This document shows positions 48,735-60,600 of a stretch of 64,000 bases of DNA, piece by piece. The notes beneath the pieces were generated by a model. That model did no database searches. It saw only the letters and a list, made by a program, of their open reading frames with translations, and was not told the DNA's origin. The stretch spans positions 13,498,651 through 13,562,650 of the forward strand of contig OX393566.1 in NCBI GenBank assembly GCA_947652115.1, in the 5' to 3' direction. Position numbers and translations under genes: made by a program. The stretch comes from Blastomussa wellsi. Lineage: Eukaryota; Cnidaria; Anthozoa; Scleractinia; Plerogyridae. Numbering within the stretch: the stretch's first letter is position 1; the number at the start of each line of letters is the position of its first letter.

Positions 48735-51700
48735 CTGCATGATTAAAACATCAGAGAACAATATTTTAGCTGACAAAATGGCAATGTTATTCCAATAAAT
48801 GGTTTCTGTTACTCATTGGTTTATGGTAACTGACTGTCAGGTTTTACACATTTCAGCAAAATTATGTTTGTGAATCTGTGGTACTCTGGCAATATATGAG
48901 TGGAAAGATCTAAGACTGTAAGTCTTTGACAGTGTTAATATTGACAATAATGAGGTTATCTGGAACTGGTTTGGTATGAACTTAGATGCACATTTAGGCC
49001 CATGGGCCTAAATGCACATCATGTGCCGAACCTAACTCGATAACAAGGCTTGAATTTAGAGTGACACTGGAGCAACAGTTGAAACAGATAGCATAATTGT
49101 GTCAAATTTAATTTGTAGAAACCAGTGGTGAAATACGTTTGATAGAACATCACATGCATCAAGAATGCAAAGATTCTGTTTAATGAATGAAAGGCAATGG
49201 TTTTATCTTGACAGTTTGGTTCCCGCCAAAGCAATCATTGATAAATTTCAAGTTACATTTCTTGTCACTGAATCCTAGAAGAGTCTGGTTGAGCGATAGA
49301 ACTTTTTTCTGAATAGACCATTCCAGCATTTGCTCCAGTGATTAAGAGGCTGCTGAGGCTGGTGTAGGCAAATATATAGAAAAGGTATGAAATAATATGT
49401 AAATTGTCCACCCCAGCCTGGACTTGAAACCATTGTTCATAGCACTGAAGCCCAATCTGAGCTTCATGCATAACTGGTCATGCACTCCATTTTGGGCAAA
49501 TCATGATCCAGTGCTAGCACTGTTTTCAGTAATTCATGCATTAGGTTCAACACATGAGAAGAATGCCTTATGAATCAGCCACTGCTCCAGTGTCGCTTAA
49601 TGTGACAGACCTTGCCAAACGTAACATAGTCTGCTGTTCCTAATTGAAACTGCTGAACCAAACTAATACGAACATCGCTCCTTTAGGTTCGCCACATGAG
49701 TGGAGTGATGTTTGGAACAGGACTTAATTTGTTTAAAAATATAAATGGCAACAAATCAATCTTAATCTTAATAAAGAAATTAAAAATAGTAGCAAATTGC
49801 ACACAATAGAGGATAGAAAAGGCTGGGTTGAAAAGTAACTCAAGCACAGCAGTTATGAATTAGCACACATACATATAGGAGGAAGGTAAGGTAAAGCAGC
49901 GTGCCTAAGCTAATAAAACCTTGAAGACCTTGAATTATTTTATTCTGAGCATTACCATTAAACCTGAGTAATTTTATCATTTTATCCAAGTGGAGTTGAA
50001 TACTAGCAGGCAGGGGACATTTACTGTCTGCGACTCATTCAACTACTTGAAGTGAAGTCATACCCCTTTTGGTAAGATGAGCAAACTATCCCAATCTGGC
50101 TCTTGTTCTTTGTATGTTATCATCTGTTTTCTGTAGCCATCTTTGGAATTCAAGAACTCCTGATCTTTGTAGGCTATAAAAAGATAAAATTATAATGAAT
50201 CATAATATTCTTAAATTTTTTCATTCAGTTTTCGTTGCAATTTCTTCTCATCATAATTAAACATTAAAGATTTTAGGGACCCCTCCCATGCAGCTCAAAC
50301 TAACCTATAGCATTACAGAGTTTGATCAAAATAATGTGAGGACCATAGTAAGATTGATTAGTTACATGTACCTGAGTGTATTTATAGAAATTATTAATGA
50401 AACATGTTTTTGCAGTCAATATCAGTGCAGTGTGTAGACGCAGGATTTTTTATATTTAAATATTTCAATTATTCTATTGTTCATGTTATAAAATATCCTG
50501 TCAGTGTGATATAATTATGACTAAGTTGTAATGATTTGTCTGAAATCTTGCAAAGTGCCACTTAAGGGACACTGTCACGTCTGATATATCATATTTTATA
50601 CTACACCCATATTTTATCATATATCATATATCATATTTTATACTACACCCATATTTTATCATATATCATATATCATATTTTATACTACACCCATATTTTA
50701 TCATATATCATATATCATATTTTAATAATTATGGCCTGTAGGTTGCTGTAATCATGTCTTGCAATAGAAGGATAAAAATGCGAAAAGTGGTGAAAGCAAA
50801 GAAATACCAACTAAGAAGAAAAAATAACTATTAAAATATTCAAAATTTCACCAAAATTTCAGCTTTGATTTCTGAACATCCTGTCCAGAAATCAATTTTG
50901 ATGAATTGTAAACTACTTCCATCCTTGTAATCCTGTACTGCTTCCCCAAAATACCTGTGCTATCTTGTTCTGTGGACTCTTTTTATCAAATTTATTCATG
51001 TATTTGGTGGCAATCGGCACAATGATATGGAAATAAAAACAAAAATTTCTATAATCACGTGTGACAATGTCCCTTTAACCACAATCTCGTTGGTTAAGTA
51101 TCAGGCAATATTCCACAAGATTTTGCAGGATATTGTTAATTATGATAATAAGACTGCAATATAAATTATTGTTATCATACTTAGAGGGTGTCTAGGCAAT
51201 ATTATAGGTAGGTAATACTTACGATCATACAATACATTTAATGTTCTGGACTGGAACTTCAGATTGCCGGGATCATGATCATAATTAGTATTAAACTCTG
51301 GCAAACCATACTTCTTTGGATTCTCCAGCTGCATTGGAACACAACATTATATGCATGTTAAGTTATAGATAGTGTAAAACCATGATAGTAGTACTAACCA
51401 TCAGGATTTCTAAACTTCAGAGTTTGCTTGTAATTGAAAGTTGTAGCACATATACAGCAGATGGGAACTTTGGATCAATCATTGTTCCTGGGAAAATCCC
51501 ACCCTTAGCTCATGTTTCTCAGTGATTTGTGACGTTAGTGGTGGGGTGGTGAGGGTTTTCCCAGGAAACATGATTGATCTGGAACTTCTCAGGACACACG
51601 TCATTTGAGGTCTTACACACCACTTGACTTGTAGTACCTTGGCAGGACTGTTGCATTAGCAAATCCAGAGTTACCTGTGGGGAGGGTGCCCCAAATAGTT

Positions 51701-53593
51701 CATTGAGCTGGAGGAGGAGGACAGAAGAAAATATGCTGGATTTGATAATTAAAAAAAATGCTTTGAATTCAACATAACAATAACAATGTTGTACCACATA
51801 ACAACAAGAACAACAACACACTTTACTATCATGCATGGTTCTGATTTTATACAACCCAAGGCTGTAATGGTATATTTAATAGGGTAATTCCACAGGATAA
51901 TTTATGACATAAGTTCTAACAATAAAATGGACTAAGAAGACAATGTACAGTAGCAGCATTTCCAGGCTGGTTTTAATTAAGTTATTTTTATGAAATCATG
52001 CTTTTCTGATGATGGAATGATTTCACAACATAAATTATAATTATTTTGTCATTAAACATTTGGCTGTGACATGGAGGGGACATTGACAAATAGCCATGTT
52101 AGACTGTTAGTCGAAGAACATTTAGCTAGTTACCTAGACTGTATATAATTATTTATTGTTTGTCCCTGGCTTTGTTTGAAGGAAGGAATGTACATGTAAT
52201 GCTTTAGCCAACAATCGTTGTGCCCTCCATGACAAAACCAGGCATAAAAATTGGTCTCTTTTCAAAATAACTGATAATTGTATCAAACCCTGTTAACTAT
52301 GAGTAGTAAGGGATAACAAACTCAGATATTGTAAAGGAGTCCTTCAACTTCTGTTAATATCTTAGGACTGCTGTAAAAAGATGATCAATGTCACGAAGGG
52401 GAACTTTTGTCATAGAGGGGACTTTTCTGCCAGAGATGCGTGAAGAAGCAATTGTTGAAAACATCCACAATCTCTTCACATAAAACAACAATCTGATGTT
52501 TGCAGTCAAAACGTGTTTTTAATGGAAGAGTAAGATACACATTTTCATGAACCATTCATATATTTGGATCTCGTTTGACTGATGAGCAATGAAATAGTTC
52601 CAACCCTATGGACAAAATCTTGGATTTCAATTGTTGCTTGAGGTTTGGGGTGCAGGTCCGTAGGGAGGGGGCGTGATGGGTGTGCCTGCCCCCCCCCCCC
52701 CCCACACACATACACACACAAACACACACAGGTCCAAACGGATTTCATTTATTATTATTATTATTATTAGTTACTTTTTTAGTGTATACATGTATAAGAA
52801 TTAGTTGTACTGTAATCTACTCCCTAAATTAAGTGTGTAAAAGTGGTCACTCAACTAGTTTAGCTTCTTAGTTATTTTGGGTGACCAGCTACTGTATGTA
52901 TTTTTAATTTATTTATTATATATATATAATTAGTAATCAAGTTCAAATAAATCTTCTTTGAACCTGATCCGGATCATCCCGGGGAAACTCTCCCGTAAGA
53001 TTTAATTTTGTCTTGACTTTCGTTAGTGAGTATTATCAGATATCATATGACATTCACATGTAATACTTAGCTGACCCCACTGATAATTTGGTACTTACTG
53101 GTCTGAAGTCATCTCCTCTGAAGGCATGAGGTCCTGGTGTTACATAAGGCCCGCGCTTGTGAATTCCATACCTAACGTACATAATTTTAGCTGTGTGAGA
53201 GTCAGGAAGACGAAACTGTGCAGAGAAGGGTGCTTTGTCTGACGCTGGAGGCTGGAGTATTTTTGGTAATGCGATACGTTCGAACTCAACCCGCTTTTTC
53301 CTTCTCTCCTTTGCGTTTTTATTCCATTCCTCTTCATTATATTCTGGTATCATGGCCTTCCTGCTATTTCGTTTTGGCGGCTTTGGCTGGTAGATTTGAA
53401 GTGTGAAATCAGGTGGACGTATGTCCCATGGAGTTTTCTTCTTTACTTCTTCTTCACTCCGAACTTTGTCGCGCGCCCGTTTGGATTCCAAGAAACAGTC
53501 ACTTCGAGAAAGAAGCAAATCTTGTGTGGCATTAAATTCAACCTGGGATCGGAAGTTAAAACGTAACGCATTATTTCCACTGTTCTTTTGCAT
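48558..53593 (-). CDS. Unrecognised five-exon gene, 306 residues, possible ciliary protein
   Basis: Exons in transcript order: 53099-53593, 51675-51707, 51223-51328, 50064-50173, 48558-48734. All junctions have gt/ag and matching phases, and no internal stop arises. The ATG at 53593 opens a long exon of 165 codons, basic and Pro-rich (TPWDIRPPDFTLQIYQPKPP, then RYGIHKRGPYVTPGPHAFRG). Later parts are LNELFGAPSPQ, NPKKYGLPEFNTNYDHDPGN, YKDQEFLNSKDGYRKQMITY and the C-terminal KSALMDRIAKQLPWCSPQDK. No signal peptide, membrane segment or enzyme motif is seen. The Pro/Tyr-rich, low-complexity style resembles axonemal microtubule inner proteins, and the gene is divergent from LRRC45 with an X-box-like site between. 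Family and function are not recognised. Confidence 0.8.
48780..50063. other. Intron with diverged inverted-repeat words
   Basis: Several copies of a catgtg-n-cgaacctaa-type word occur in both orientations (near 49020, 49540 and 49685), suggesting one or two decayed MITEs. Nothing coding. Confidence 0.4.
50064..50173 (-). CDS. Unknown gene, coding exon 4
   Basis: Acceptor tttttatag, donor gtatga. It reads YKDQEFLNSKDGYRKQMITY, then KEQEPDWDSLLILPKG. If unspliced at the donor, the frame stops one codon later, giving a possible alternative C-terminus. Confidence 0.78.
50585..50727. repeat. 42-bp minisatellite, about 3.3 copies
   Basis: Unit atatcatattttatactaca followed by cccatattttatcatatatcat-like sequence; the ccc landmark is at 50606, 50648 and 50690, an exact 42-bp period. 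Confidence 0.9.
51223..51328 (-). CDS. Unknown gene, coding exon 3
   Basis: Acceptor aatgcag, donor gtaagt. It begins LENPKKYGLPEFNTNYDHDP, then 15 more codons and one base completing Pro with exon 4. Confidence 0.8.
51675..51707 (-). CDS. Unknown gene, coding exon 2 (11 codons)
   Basis: Acceptor after a ctcctcctc polypyrimidine tract and cag, donor gtaact. It reads LNELFGAPSPQ. It is short, but phases fit on both sides. Confidence 0.75.
51708..53098. other. Intron 1 of the unknown gene
   Basis: Contains a C homopolymer plus CA repeat (about 52689-52730) and short ATT and TA microsatellites (52750-52770, 52917-52929). Nothing coding. Confidence 0.45.
53099..53593 (-). CDS. Unknown gene, coding exon 1
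   Basis: ATG at 53591-53593, donor gtaagt (53093-53098), 165 codons ending GDDFRP in phase 0. Rich in Lys/Arg and Pro. Confidence 0.85.
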
Positions 53594-53979
53594 TTTGTCG
53601 ACGACTTCTTGTGTCGAAATGCCACTTGTTGAATTCGGTGAATAGAACGTTTGATAACAGGTTCTAATTAGTTGCTTAATTTTTCTATTACACCCTGCAG
53701 TGTAAAATAAAATGACTCGTAACTTATATATAGCTTATATTACTGACAACAAAGCAACTTCTTGCTTCACATGGTATATGCGAGAAGCGAAATTTAACTT
53801 TTGAACAAATGTAAAGTGCCCTTTTGTGCACAATTAGTACGTTGCCATGGCTTCAGCAAATGCGCAGACACCTGAACAGGGCATACTTGACGTAGTTGAC
53901 GTGCTTTAGGCGTCCTTACCACTTGTTGAGTGTTGCTTGTTCTTTGTTCCCTGAGTGCAAGGGAAAATATTTGAAGAAG
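53594..53979. promoter_or_regulatory. Bidirectional promoter region between the unknown gene and LRRC45
   Basis: The two start codons are 386 bp apart and point away from each other, so both promoters must lie here or within 5' UTRs in this gap. No TATA box is evident. Confidence 0.65.
53841..53854 (+). promoter_or_regulatory. X-box-like (RFX) site
   Basis: gttgccatggcttc. Against the RFX X-box consensus GTNRCC-(0-3 bases)-RGYAAC, the left half is perfect, the spacer is 2 bases and the right half matches 4 of 6. X-boxes control ciliary genes in animals. Confidence 0.45.
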
Positions 53980-54646
53980 ATGGAAGAGTTTCACAAACGC
54001 TATACCAGAATATGCCGGGAAAATCATTTATACCCATTGGAGGCTGTTCTAAATCACACTCGAAGCTATTCAGATGGCGGATTGGCGGTAGAAGGGAATT
54101 TGACTTCTGAAGGTATGACGAAGTTGGATCTTTCCTCGTACAATTTAACTCCAGAAGACTGTACTGCACTTGTTACCGCCCTAACAGACGATCTCTTCTT
54201 CGAAGAGCTATCTTTTTCCGATTGTTTGCTAAGCGAGGAATCAAGCAAAATTCTTCTTCGGGGCTTGATGGACAACAAGGCCATCAAAAGATTAAACTTG
54301 AAAGGCAACAACATTCGCTCTGGGGCAGCGGAAGTTTTGGGTCAGTTCCTAAAGAAAAATACTTGTATTCGGAGTCTTCTGGTTGAGTGGAACTCACTTG
54401 GCTTGTGGGACAATGGAATGAGAGCTGTTTGCGAGGGTCTAGCTCTCAATCAAGTGTTGCTATTTCTCGATTTGAGAAACAATCAGATCACACATGAAGG
54501 AGCAAGCCAAATTGCCGTTGCACTGAAGCGTAATCAGTGTTTAAGAGGCCTTGATTTACGCTGGAATAATATCGGCCTTCTTGGAGGAAGGGAATTGCTG
54601 GAGGCTTTGAAGTATAACAAAAGGCTTGTAGGACTAGAGCTCACAG
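53980..54646 (+). CDS. LRRC45: LRRC45 exon 1 (LRR domain)
   Basis: 222 codons plus one base, donor gtgagt. Carries the N-terminal helix and the leucine-rich repeats. Confidence 0.95.
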
Positions 54647-57600
54647 GTGAGTTGGAAAAACATTCTACACCATTAATTGCCAGGAATTCACATGCATGCA
54701 CACAGAGTTAATAGAGGGAAGTGGATATGAATCTCGGTAAGCTTCAAAGCGGCAAACAAAGAGGCCAAGATTTAGGTTGGAAGGTCCATGAAGGTGTACA
54801 TCTTTTGTTTTTCACTCGTACACTATGCATGAATTACATAATCTCACTGTTTCTATTGGCTAGTTACATGAACACATTAACCACCTATAATTGTAAAATT
54901 AAACGAAACTTACCGTAAGTTGAAGTTTGATTGAGATTCTACGAAGTCATTGGTCTGGAGCTAAGGAGTCAGGTGAGATATGCGCGCGAAACCAGAGCGG
55001 TCACACTTTAAAGGCGAATGATCAGGACTGTTGTAATAATAGGGTGGGTAGCCCAGATGGGAGGGCACCTGACTCCTTAGCTCCAGACCAATGACTTCGT
55101 AGAATCTCAATCAAACTTCAACTTACGGTAAGTTTCGTTTAATTTTACAATTCTACTTCGTCATTGGTCAATGTCGCTAAGGAGTCACGTGAGACTTTAA
55201 AGCGTCATGATCATGAGCAGAAACCATGAACATCAATAAAATTTAATGCAAAATAGCAACAACAGGGTGCTGAACAAAGCACATATCACTTAGAAATATC
55301 TTCCAGTGAGTAACAGTAACAATATGAACAAGTCTGGTCAATCATGTAAGAAGTATTAACAGCTGTTATGCAAAAGTTCATGCCCAAAATTTTTGGCAGT
55401 GTCTTGGATAGGCTTATTGTAAAATCGAGCAAAGGTGCTCTCACTACTCCAACCTGCTGTAGACAAGATAGTGTCAATAGGGACCAGTTTTTCCTTTGCA
55501 GCTGAAGTTGCAGCTGCTCTTGTGCTGTGAGCTTTATACACACTAGTGTCAATTCCTGCTTTGGTCATGACATTCTTGAGCCACCGAGCAATGGTGTTAG
55601 TTGACACCGGTTTGTGAGGTTTCTGATGGCCAATCAGCAACTGGTCAGCTTCACCTCTTAGTTGAGATGTCCTGTCAATATAGGCTTGTAGATGACGTAC
55701 AACACACAGGTTCTTGTCAGGCTCGTATGCCAAAAACTCAATTCGACCCAGATGCTTACCTGGCCGAGTGGTCTTCAGAGGGGTGTCAATCGTAAATACA
55801 CATTTGTCTGCAGTTAAGGCCATTGAGGTTAGAGTGAGAGCCTTCAGTGTCTGTACTCTCTGGCCAGACAAGAGAGCAAGTAACATGGTTAGCTTCCAAG
55901 ACATGTCTCTAAGACTCAATTCCACTCCAAGATTCCAGGTGGCAAGTACCTTTAGGACAGAGTTTACGTCCCATATTTCTTTGTATCGTGGAAGGGAAGG
56001 CCTAGTTTCAAAAGCGCCTTTAACAAACCTGGTAACAAGCGGATGGCTGCCAAAGTGAACACCCCCTGGAAGCACAATAAGTGATGACAGGGCACTACGT
56101 GCAGTGTTTATACAGCTGTACCCTACACCAGTAGTAAATAGTTCTCCAAGGAAATTTATACCATCCTGTAAAGTGGCCTGAAGGGGATTAATGTTCCGTC
56201 GACTGCAGAATGATTCCCACTTCTTGTGGTAAATTCGGTACTGAGTTGTGGTGCCTGATCTCCAGGACTGCAAGATGATCCTTGAAGCTTCTGTCGAAAT
56301 TCCTTGGCTTTCAAGAGATCTCCAGACAAGTGACACATCAGCAGCTCCAGTTTTGGATACAGAGGGTGAATCATTTCTGGGCTGCTTGGGAGAAACAGCA
56401 ACCTCTTTCTGCAGGGTAGTAGTACTGGATTGTCGATCAGCATTCTCATCAAGACAGGCCACCATGTTTGGGTTGGCCATTTTGGAACAATGATAATTCC
56501 TTGAACCCTCTCCCATTGAATCTTTTGCAATACTCTGCTGATAAGAGAAAATGGAGGGAACATATAAGGCACATATTGCTTCCATGATAAGTGAAATGCA
56601 TCAACTGCCACAGCCCCTGGATCAGGGTGCCAGGAGACATAAGGCTGAAGCTGGTGGTTTAGTCTGGAAGCGAATAAGTCAATATTGGGCACAACCTTAA
56701 CTACATTGAGGCAGTCCCTGAAAATAGTTCTGTCTAGTGTCCACTCAAGTTGTGAGTGAGACTGTCTGGATTGTTTATCAGCTTCCACATTCTCTATGCC
56801 TGGGATATGGACAGCTGTAAGCCAAATATTTCTTTCAGCACACCATAACCAAATTTCTTTGGCAAGGTCATTTCTTTTCTCAGAGCTACTAGTACCCATA
56901 TGGTTTACATCAGACAGGGCAGTCATATTATCAACCATGACCTTCACATGCTGCCCATTAAGGATCGATGAAAAAGATTTCAGAGCCAAGTAAATGGCCA
57001 GGAGCTCCAAATAGTTTATGTGGTTTCTGGCCTCCTCTGGAGTCCAGTGGCCACCTGTACTGGTGTCATTTAGGGCACAGCCCCAGCCAGTGGATGAGGC
57101 ATCAGTGGTCATGACAACAGAAGGCTCACCATGACTAATGACATTGTAGCTTGCTTCAAGGTGTGTGTTCCACCACATTAATTCTTTACAAGCTTTCTCT
57201 GATACTTTCATAAAAGCATCATAATCACCCTTGCTGTATCTTAGGGCCAGAGTTTTCTCCCTCTCTAATTGGCGGAAATAAAGTGGGCCAAACATGACAC
57301 CTGGGAAACTAGATACCATATACCCAAGGGCCCTGGAAACCTCCCGTATAGTGGTTTTGGGGGCCTTGATAAGCTTGGTACAGACTGATTGTAGCTTGTC
57401 AATTTTTTCATTTGTCAAATAAATTTTCATCTGGACTGAGTCCAAGACAAACCCCAAAAATACTAACTTTTGTGTAGGGGTAAAAATTGACTTCTGAGGG
57501 TGAAGAATGAAACCCAATGAGAGGAACATTTTCACAGTGTCTAGGACATTAGCTAAGCATTCCTCATAACTTCCACCTTGTAGGTATGAGTCATCAATAT

Positions 57601-60600
57601 AAGGTGAGTTTATATGTCCAAGTTGCCTCAAAACTGCGTAGGCTGGCTTCATAAGTTTGGTGAACTTTCTCGGACAGAAAGCTAAGCCATTAGGAAAACA
57701 GGTAAACTGATACAATTTACCAGCCCATTCAAACTTAAGGTACTTCTGGTGTGCAACCGCAATGGGGACAGAGTAATAGGCGTCCTTTAGATCCACAGAT
57801 GCCATATAGCAGTTAGGTGTTATAAGGCTTATTACACTTTGAAGTGTATCCATTTTAAAGTGGTTGTATTGTACATGCTTATTCAGGTTTTTAAGATTTA
57901 GTATCATCCTGTGAGATGATCCATCTTTTTTGGGTCGCACAAAAACAGAAGAGATAAACTCCCCTGGCTCATGTCTGGTTTTAACAATAACTGCTTTCTT
58001 AAGCAGGCTTGTAACCTCTTTAGAAATGATAGCATTTTCTGCAGCACTAAAACATTTCATTGTAGGGGTGTGTGTTTGACAAGGCTTAGTGTCAAATTCA
58101 ATGTATTGCCCTGACACCATTTGAAGAATCTCAGTGTCTGAGGTAATCTTTTGCCAACAATGGACAAATTTTGCCAGCCTACCGCTTTTGAAGCAACTTA
58201 TTTGTTCAACAAGGTAAGCTATTAGTGTAGGAATAAAGCCTTCAAACTGATTTACCTGTAGCAATTGAAGCTTTGGCATGATATCATCATCAGTGTTTAT
58301 TTTTTGCTGGTTTCCTCCTTTTTCTTCCAGTTTCTCTGTGGTTTCCACTTGGACTGGAAGTGGCCCTTGCCTAAAAAAGGCTGGCTCTGTTTCTGTCGNN
58401 NNNNNNNNNNNNNNNNNNNNNNNNNNNNNNNNNNNNNNNNNNNNNNNNNNNNNNNNNNNNNNNNNNNNNNNNNNNNNNNNNNNNNNNNNNNNNNNNNNNN
58501 NNNNNNNNNNNNNNNNNNNNNNNNNNNNNNNNNNNNNNNNNNNNNNNNNNNNNNNNNNNNNNNNNNNNNNNNNNNNNNNNNNNNNNNNNNNNNNNNNNAG
58601 TGCAAAAACACTCTTTTCTCTTTTGGGTTCTGTAGTTTTCTTTTCCTTGAGGTATTCTTGGAACACTTGCCTAGCTACTTTTTTTTACCTTTTTGTTTTC
58701 TCAGCACCCTTATGTTCAATTATCTTCTTTGTTTTCTTGTTGGTCACCCAGTGCCAGCCATGTGACGGTGCTCCCACATGACAATCTCTGTACAGTGCAG
58801 CTCTGCAATCCCCCTCTACACATGGTTAAATATCTAGAATTGTCTGCAACTCACAGAATAGGGATTGAGACTTCAGTGTACAATAATGTTGATTATCAGA
58901 CACTGACGTCTCAATCCCTATTCTCTGAGCTACGGATAATTCTGGATATCTTGTCATATGTAGAGCACGGTCACGTAACTACACGGGTTATTTGTCATGT
59001 GGAGAATGCGGTCACATAGCTCGCACTGGGCGACTGACGTGAAAACAATGGCTCAATTTGCTTCTTTGTTGGAGCGGGAAATTGAAAAAAGGTAGAGAAG
59101 ATAGGGGTTTTACAACACAAAGGTAAATGAAAGTAGAGAGACAGTTTTCCAAGAGTTCGTCATGGAAAAGGATACTACAGAACCCAAAGAATGGCAAAGT
59201 TAGCATTGTACTGAGGTATGGCATTTCCTTTTGAAAAATCAGCGTATTCAGTTTTTTGTGATATCAAGAATTATCAAGGGCGAGGGAAGTGTTATCAGCC
59301 TCAGCCTTGGCTGAGGCTGATAACACTTACCTCGCCCTTGATAATTCTGGATATCACAGAAAACCTCATCCAATATTATAATTGTTTATAATCCTGTTCC
59401 TTGCATGAATTATCTGTCCATTAAAACCTTGTCATGGTTACTACAGTATCTTGTATAGCATTGGTAAACAAAAAAAGAACTTGCTCTTTGCATGAGACTA
59501 TAACTTGTGAAACTATAAATTGATTGATAACTTTGTGTGTATGTATCTTGTGTAGGCAACAACATTCCCCAAGATATTGTCCACGCTTTATCTGTTGCCA
59601 TCCAACAAAATAGTGACAGGCAAGTAACTTCGGAGGAACACCGGGCCAAAACTGAAGCTTTAACAAGAGAATTAGAAATGGTACAGGAACTCAAACGACA
59701 AGAGGTTTGTAACTACTTCAAAATCATAAACTACTTTGTGATAGCAGTTGCAAGTATAAAATAAATTATTTGCATGGTGGAGAGAAACAAGAAATAACAC
59801 AATCCTCACAATGAACTCACCAATTTAAGCAACTGGGAAAAAGAAGCCCTGTGATACTGGTGCAATGCTCTGCAACTGAGCTGAAAAGCCACATCTTGGC
59901 AGCCAGGCCATTTTTGTGGGTAACCCAGAAGACAACTTACATGTATGTGTAGGTGTAAGAATTCATCTTTGTATGTTTTAATTTACCATACTACATTGTA
60001 TTTGTTGGGTTTTTTAACTTCATAGGTGACAAATTTGAAAGAAGAAATTGATCAACAGAGATGCAGTCAGGAACAGCTAAGCAGAAGCACACAGATTAAG
60101 ATCGATCACTTAAAGTCAACTTTGGAAGAAAGGAAGGCAGCGTTTGATTCTTTATCAGCCAAATTGTCATCCGCAGAATCCGAATTGCTTCTTTCAAGAA
60201 AAATGTACTCGGAACAAAAAGTTGTTGTGAACAAACTGACACTTGAACTGCAAGAAGAAAGAGAAAACAAGGCTGCAATGGAGCTCCAACAAAGAAAGAG
60301 TATGAATGAAGTCTTGGAGAAAAATCATGAGTTAGAAAACATGATCAGCACCCTTGAAAGAAGAAATAAGAGCTTTGAAAACAAGATTCATACTTTAGGA
60401 AAAGATATTGAAAGCATGGAAAATCAGTTTGCTGAGAAAGCAAAGGCTAGTGATACAAAATTTCAGGAAGAGCTACAAAACACTGAAACCCGGCTTCAAA
60501 AGGAAGTAAATAATCTACACCAGAAAGCTGTAGAATACCGCGAGGCCACTAAAGAAAAGATAGCAAGGTTAGAGGAGGAGAGGAATTCATTTGAAGAGGA

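Larger units (their letters stand above)
54889..58960 (-). mobile_element. DIRS-like tyrosine-recombinase retrotransposon
   Basis: Minus-strand element in LRRC45 intron 1. RT and RNase H (56156-58666) overlap a tyrosine recombinase ORF (55356-56585) in another frame, the arrangement typical of DIRS elements. Instead of LTRs it has an inverted-repeat complex at its 3' end (54889-55193) and a short inverted repeat near its 5' end (58855-58928). The 5' limit and the gag ORF are uncertain because of the assembly gap and stops right of 58666. The coding regions outside the gap have no stops, so this copy may be young. Confidence 0.8.

Noticed and set aside
53054..53098. Read-through C-terminus (14 residues) of exon 1 of the unknown gene
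   Set aside because: A strong gtaagt donor lies exactly at codon phase 0 and four downstream exons fit.
53896..53979. Upstream extension of LRRC45 from an in-frame TTG
   Set aside because: Non-ATG start; family alignment begins at the ATG at 53980.
58265..58781. Plus-strand open frames across the N run
   Set aside because: They exist only because unknown bases contain no stops; they are antisense to the DIRS-like polyprotein.
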